Source: Candidatus Bipolaricaulota bacterium (GTDB lineage: Bacteria > Bipolaricaulota > Bipolaricaulia > RBG-16-55-9 > DRXL01). Taken from it: 7,401 bases of DNA. A program made the position numbers and the translations under genes. Of this stretch, positions 6,679 through 7,401 are shown piece by piece (the first letter of the stretch is position 1; every line of letters starts with the position of its first letter). The stretch spans positions 1 to 7,401 of the forward strand of contig JAOAIA010000063.1 in assembly GCA_026414955.1 (NCBI GenBank). The letters run 5' to 3'. The notes under the pieces were generated by a model. The model was not told the origin of the DNA. It did not search any database and saw only the letters and a list, made by a program, of their open reading frames with translations.

Positions 6679-7399
6679 GGTCCTCTCCTTCCACAAGTTC
6701 GACGAAGATCTCTTCTAGGTCTTCTTGGCCGCTGCGCTGGCGCAGCTCGCTCAGCGTCCCCACGGCTGCCAGTCTCCCTTTGTGAATGATGGCGATGCGA
6801 TCACAGAGCCGCTCGACCTCGCTCATAATATGCGTGGAGAAGATCACGCACTTGTCAGGACGACGACACTCTTTGATGAACTGGCGCACTTGTCGCGCGG
6901 TCATCACATCGAGCCCAACTGTTGGCTCGTCGAAGATCAAGACCGGCGGATCGTGAATGAGCGCGATAGCGATCGAGACTTTCTGTTTCATGCCGCGCGA
7001 GAACTGCCCCGCGCGCTTATGCATAAACGCGTCTAGCCCCAATCGCGGGGCCAGCTCCCGCACGCGCTCGCTGATCTTCTCTTCTGAGAGACCATACAAT
7101 CGAGCGAAGAAACGAATGTTCTCCAAGGCCGTGAGTCGGTCGTACAGCCCATTCGATTCGGCGACGACGCCCAGTTGGGCACGCACGCGCTCTGGTTCAC
7201 GGAGCGCATCGTAGCCATTGACGGTGATCGAGCCAGCGTCGGGCTTCAACACCGTGGAGATCATCCTGAGGGTAGTCGTCTTACCCGCGCCGTTGGGGCC
7301 GAGCAGCCCGAAGATCTCGCCTGGCTTGACGCTGAACGAGAGACCATCTACGGCAACGAATTTATCAAAAGATTTGCGCAGGTCTTTCACTTCGATCAT
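6668..7399 (-). CDS. ABC transporter ATP-binding protein, NatA-like
   Basis: A complete 243-residue ATPase subunit on the cytoplasmic side of the exporter. Motifs in order are Walker A GPNGAGKTT (34-42), the Q-loop region at about 75-90 in which the usual Gln is not obvious (LGVVAESNGLYDRLT), the signature FSRGMKQK (133-140), Walker B VLIFDEPT (153-160), D-loop GLD (162-164) and the switch His190 in STHIMSEVE. The SRGMKQ form of the signature is usual in the NatA/drug-export branch. It is paired with the permease that starts within its last codons. The C-terminus (about 222-243) is acidic and short, with no accessory domain. Only two bases before the ATG are inside the window, so its promoter and ribosome site, and any earlier gene of the operon, cannot be judged. 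The identity is firm; the transported compound is unknown. Confidence 0.95.
   Translation of the reverse strand: MIEVKDLRKSFDKFVAVDGLSFSVKPGEIFGLLGPNGAGKTTTLRMISTVLKPDAGSITVNGYDALREPERVRAQLGVVAESNGLYDRLTALENIRFFARLYGLSEEKISERVRELAPRLGLDAFMHKRAGQFSRGMKQKVSIAIALIHDPPVLIFDEPTVGLDVMTARQVRQFIKECRRPDKCVIFSTHIMSEVERLCDRIAIIHKGRLAAVGTLSELRQRSGQEDLEEIFVELVEGEDRAL
6685..6690 (-). promoter_or_regulatory. Ribosome binding site of the NatB-like permease, inside the ATPase gene
   Basis: AAGGAG followed by six bases and the GTG at 6678. It is the strongest ribosome site in the window and fixes the start at GTG rather than at the TTG at 6696, which lies upstream of it. Confidence 0.75.
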
Positions 7400-7401
7400 A
7401 G

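Noticed and set aside
6980..7001. ABC signature reads FSRGMKQK rather than LSGGQ
   Set aside because: This form is normal in the NatA and drug-export branch of ABC ATPases and does not indicate a defective enzyme.

Overview
The window carries seven protein genes, all on the minus strand and tightly packed, so it reads from right to left. There is no RNA gene, insertion sequence, CRISPR array or gene-free stretch over about 85 bases. The DNA looks moderately GC-rich by eye, and the genes appear similar in base use. The content is bacterial: an ABC-2 export pair of NatA/NatB type, a type I signal peptidase, and an acetyl-CoA/acetate module that includes an ADP-forming acetyl-CoA synthetase. The ADP-forming enzyme together with an acetyl-CoA transferase-GNAT fusion suggests an anaerobic or fermentative bacterium, possibly from a poorly cultured, acetate-forming lineage. 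No marker gene here fixes the phylum, so that placement is inference.

Layout in transcription order. (1) 7399-5488: ABC transporter ATPase followed by its ABC-2 permease, overlapping by 11 bases. (2) 5487-5407: an 81-base spacer with a plausible promoter, a small palindrome, and a 9-base inverted repeat at the spacer's outer edges. (3) 5406-3156: an MFS transporter, signal peptidase I (4-base gap) and a small PPC/DUF296 protein (3-base gap), arranged like one transcript. The end of the PPC gene holds two mutually exclusive hairpins. (4) 3070-1: an acetyl-CoA hydrolase/CoA-transferase fused to a C-terminal GNAT domain, then the alpha region of an ADP-forming acyl-CoA synthetase. These two overlap by 4 bases (ATGA), and the second gene runs off the left edge.

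The last two genes form the clearest functional unit. Both enzyme types act on acyl-CoA thioesters: one moves CoA between acids or hydrolyses the thioester, the other converts acetyl-CoA to acetate while making ATP. The GNAT domain on the transferase raises the possibility of acetyl-CoA-dependent lysine acetylation linked to this step. The spacer repeats and the alternative hairpins are candidate control points between the three gene groups. Nothing in the window proves a wholly new system; the acyl-CoA module and these two regulatory candidates deserve the closest look.
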